Assembly: GCA_009760855.2 (NCBI GenBank)
Contig: WPIO01000003.1
Location: 7,229,001-7,293,000 of the forward strand
Source: Cristatella mucedo
Taxonomy: Eukaryota > Bryozoa > Phylactolaemata > Cristatellidae
Length of the DNA: 64,000 nt
Direction of reading: 5' to 3'
Shown here one piece after another: positions 57,119 to 64,000 of the stretch. Numbering within the stretch: position 1 is the stretch's first letter; every line of letters begins with the position of its first letter. The notes below the pieces were generated by a model that was given only the letters and a program-made list of their open reading frames with translations, did not search any database and was not told where the DNA came from. A program made the translations under genes and the position numbers.

Positions 57119-57600
57119 CTCTTCATTCTCTGGCTCCAGCCTACATATAAAAAATACTTACCCACCAGGCGAAGAATCGTACAACCCGCTGTTTTGACTC
57201 GGATCGTTTAGCCACATCTTATAATGTAATAATCTTTGTTTCGTGAACTGGAACATTTACCATGCTAACGTACGAACCTCAAACCGTTGGAGACCGTGCC
57301 TTTAGTTCTTATGCTCCCAATTCCTTGAACTCTCAATGCCATGAACTCACTACAGACTGATGTCACACAACGTCCCCTGACATGACGAAATTCTAAAAGA
57401 AGCTAATTACCTACATGCTTATTACATAATTTGGTAGGTCCTTCGTGATTCGTCCTTCGCGTGCCTGCTGCGTGTTGATGTTACCACCAGTCATTTTAGT
57501 AGCGTTTTCTAGGCAGCATCTGTGAAGTGCCTAGAAAGATATTCAGTTCTTTGAGGGCGCCATACAAATGTATTATTATTATTATTATTATTATTGTTGT
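57119..57600 (+). mobile_element. L2-like LINE 3' end, older copy, antisense insertion (copy Q)
   Basis: RT C-terminus (CTGGCTCCAGCCTAC, GAGACCGTGCCTTTAGTTC), 3' UTR, hairpin CCTAGAAAGATATTCAGTTC and a (ATT)n end at about 57571-57594. It carries a 46-bp insert (57227-57272) absent from other copies. It separates two minus-strand pieces of a second LINE family. Confidence 0.75.
57227..57272 (+). repeat. 46-bp dispersed repeat, copy 2, inside L2 copy Q
   Basis: TAATAATCTTTGTTTCGTGA, then ACTGGAACATTTACCATGC, matches 55581-55626 at about three-quarters of positions and interrupts the LINE between GCCACATCTTA and TACGAACCTC. Confidence 0.6.
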
Positions 57601-57601
57601 T

Positions 57602-57965
57602 GTAAGCCATGGTGGCTTTTAGGTCAGAGTAAACATTTCTCTCTTTATGCAATGATCGGTCGAGACTCGTCGAAGCTCATCCCGCAAAGGAGACACGTGA
57701 CTGAACCTCTGAGCTTTGTTGAATAACATTGCAGTGACACGCATGACCAGTTGGAGAGATGCAATGGGTTTTTCGGCAGCCTAGCCAAAATGGAATGGCA
57801 GTAGTTAATCCAGCCTTGACAGAAACAGGCAACTAGCCAATGTTTTGGCAAGCCACCGCCGTGGCAGGCAGTTCCTAATATTAGACAGGAATTGAAGGTG
57901 GCGGCATTATTGGAAGTAGTCTACCCAATGCAGCTTAAAAACTTAAAGCAGTTATCGATGAGGTC
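57602..57965 (-). pseudogene. Second LINE family (CR1/L2-like), RT thumb, part 1
   Basis: Minus-strand frames give AKTLASCLFLSRL-like and INYCHSILARLPKNP, the SRLDYCNSLLAGLP block of CR1/L2-group RTs, followed by a VSPLRDELRR stretch. It is the upstream continuation of 56880-57118, with copy Q inserted between. Frameshifts prevent a continuous reading. Confidence 0.6.
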
Positions 57966-58156
57966 ACCTGCACCTGAGTTGCTTGTTGGCGTAAGAACTG
58001 CAGCATTAACTACTAGAAAAGCAAAGTCTCCTAGTTCAGCTGCACGCTAGGGGTTCCTCTTCTCCTTCGCTCGATCATCGTTTAGTCGGATTACATATCC
58101 AGCTTCTACCTATGCTAACTCAAGAACTGCTAATAATGACAAGCGCTATCATCATC

Positions 58157-58340
58157 GGTGAGCCGCGATGGCACACTAGGTAAGGCGGTTGCTTTCACGA
58201 CCTCGGTCCCGAGGTCGTGGGTTCGATTCTTGCGGTGGGCAATTCTGTATCGCCACTGCAAGCGGTGGTGATAGCCGTAAAGGCTCATCTGTCGCTATAC
58301 AAAAGAGGCTGTTTCATCAGCTAGGATTTATTTATTTATT
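58157..58340 (+). mobile_element. SINE-1 family, near full length
   Basis: Same head, body and end as 9205-9384, with a B box GGTTCGATTCT (one change from consensus). The end extends into (TTTA)n, the probable terminal repeat of the family. Confidence 0.85.
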
Positions 58341-58430
58341 AATCATCGAAGTCTGTTGGCTGCGGCACACTTAACGAAAGCCGCTTAGACTTTGAGTACT
58401 GTAGCTGCAGAAAGCTCTGCTACGTAGCAT

Positions 58431-58459
58431 ACAGAGCCACGTGGTCATCGTGGCTCTGT
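58431..58459. repeat. Perfect inverted repeat, 11-bp arms, 7-nt loop
   Basis: ACAGAGCCACG, loop TGGTCAT, CGTGGCTCTGT. Confidence 0.9.
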
Positions 58460-58491
58460 GCAGTTACAAATGGAGATGCGTACGTATTTAT

Positions 58492-58494
58492 GTA

Positions 58495-58564
<70 letters not shown>
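58492..58564. repeat. Compound (AT)n(AG)n microsatellite
   Basis: An AT tract to about 58518 passes directly into AG to 58564. Confidence 0.95.
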
Positions 58565-58565
<1 letters not shown>

Positions 58566-58569
<4 letters not shown>

Positions 58570-59176
58570 ATTTATAGTTTGTTCATCTTTCATTACATTA
58601 CATATCGTGCGGCGGGCTCCTAATACCAACGCTTCGGCAGTCGAAAGTGCATTAGTGCAGAATAATAATGGGAGAACCGAGAGCAGTATTGAAAAAGGTG
58701 CGCACGCTAATTGACATGCCAGCCCCTGCACATGCATCTATACATTTCAAAGCTTATTTTAAGCTTCGTGAACGTGCGAAGGAAGTAGGCTCACTTTTGC
58801 TAAAATTAAACGCAAACGAGACTAGCCGAAAGAGTGCCGGTTCCATAAGTCGCCAAGCAATGATAATTTCGGATGCTGGTAGGTGAAATTGCCAATAGCC
58901 TAACCCTCAAGAGTCTAAGCACACTCAGGCGGCCGCTGCCATCTAAAAGGGCTGCTACTTTGCTGCTGAAGCTTCGACACACATCGTTGGGCTTAAGGCC
59001 GAGAAGTTACCAAGGTTGGACAAAACTCTTTTTCCTTGGGCTCCTCCTATTTTCGCTCTCCGAAACACACTATTCGTCAACGAGAAACAAGCTAGTGATT
59101 ATTTAAGCTTGTCTTAGTAATTCTACATTTTAATTTCAAGCACGGCTCTACATGGCCACCCCTCCCCCGGCGCTTG
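58566..59176. other. No gene recognised
   Basis: The 72-codon frame 58668-58886 has a mildly protein-like composition but no recognised motif and no splice context. Confidence 0.4.
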
Positions 59177-59325
59177 TTAGGTCATTTTGGTCCAGCGTTC
59201 AAGGTGCTCTCGCCCCGAGCAAGGTCTGGCCGAGGTCGCGGGCTCGAGCCCGAGGCATATGCGAAGCTCCTGAATATAGATTAGGTTTTCTTAGAGCGCT
59301 ATACATGTGAATTATATATCTTATT
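59177..59325 (+). mobile_element. SINE-2 family, complete but diverged
   Basis: Head TTTTGGTCCAGCGTTCAAGG, CTCGCCCCGAGCAAGGTC, B-box-like GCGGGCTCGAGCCC, then GAAGCTCCTGAATATAGATT and TTTCTTAGAGCGCTATACAT. The tail hairpin retains its loop but has lost some pairs. Confidence 0.75.
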
Positions 59326-59382
59326 GGGGTTCTGAGTCTTGAGACCCGGCTGATGTCATGCGTGCGATTATACGAGATTGAC

Positions 59383-63594
<4,212 letters not shown>

Positions 63595-63690
63595 ATTTCC
63601 TTTGCAGCAAATGTGAATTGCCAAGAAAAAGATTGAGTTCTGTGCGGGTGCTATAACAAATGTACCATTAGTAGTAGTAGTTCTAAAAAA
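63595..63690 (+). mobile_element. L2-like LINE 3' tail, diverged (copy R)
   Basis: TTTCCTTTGCAGCAAATGTG, then AAGATTGAGTTCTGTGCGGG and TGCTATAAC, is the LINE 3' end with the hairpin partly decayed, followed by an (AGT)n end instead of (ATT)n. Confidence 0.7.
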
Positions 63691-64000
63691 GAAATAAACA
63701 GCTTACTTGAGATGTCATACTTGGAACATATCAGCAATAGTAAGTTTAATGACATATAAGTACATTGTATAGCTATACTTACCGAACCCACGGCCAATAT
63801 GAGCAGTTTTTCTTAACAAAGCAAGTGAGCCCAACTAATATCCCAAATCCCACGTCAATCGGATCCAAATTGGCCAAGCTATATATAGATGGTTCAAAGT
63901 ATTGAAGCCAAGTGTGCGAAAGCACTGCAATAATACAAGTGACGAAGCAGAAGCATGAAGATGATGACAAAAAAAATGAGATTACTTGGTATACTTCGTA
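63691..64000. other. No gene recognised
   Basis: A+T-rich unassigned DNA to the window edge. Confidence 0.5.

Overview
This is a repeat-dominated stretch of animal nuclear DNA. I could not identify a single host gene in it with confidence. Nearly everything I recognise is a transposable-element relic or a simple repeat. The main element is an L2-like (CR1/L2 group) non-LTR retrotransposon with an apurinic-type endonuclease, a reverse transcriptase carrying YADD, a 3' hairpin tail and a terminal (ATT)n. Together with tRNA-derived SINEs and hAT relics with a ZMYM1-like transposase, it points to a metazoan, most likely an invertebrate. I cannot place the species. Long (GA)n/(CT)n tracts and G or C homopolymer runs are frequent.

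Layout. From 1 to 9 kb: 5'-truncated L2 tails on both strands, two SINE families, two long (GA)n tracts and much unassigned DNA. From 10 to 17 kb: two older minus-strand L2 copies (10126-12060 and 14594-16400). Both carry a (CT)n expansion at the same place in the RT reading frame, and the second is interrupted by a younger L2 copy (15842-16276) flanked by TTCAG. A tetranucleotide ATGT/ATGC tract and several palindromes follow. From 18 to 31 kb: mostly unassigned, with SINEs, two minisatellites, GTTTAG-rich DNA and (GA)n/(CT)n tracts. From 31 to 34 kb: a run of plus-strand L2 tails and SINEs. From 39 to 48 kb: the longest L2 copies (39060-41898 and 43890-46789), a hAT transposase C-terminal relic (41905-42530) and a young minus-strand L2 copy with a 7-bp target duplication (47131-47955). 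From 48.4 to 51.3 kb: a nested hAT element with terminal inverted repeats and an 8-bp target duplication, itself interrupted by an element with GGGGAAATGTC-like ends. From 52 to 64 kb: mostly unassigned, with an antisense L2 copy inserted in another LINE family (56880-57965), two more SINEs and long (CT)n tracts.

How the parts relate. The best-supported biological relationship is a LINE/SINE partnership. The tRNA-headed family called SINE-2 here ends in a sequence and hairpin closely resembling the L2 3' end, which implies mobilisation by the L2 reverse transcriptase. A second theme is microsatellite growth inside L2 coding sequence. A third is spread of an L2 lineage whose ORF already carried a shared 26-nt frameshifting deletion. 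Element names such as SINE-1, SINE-2 and copy letters are labels for this report only.
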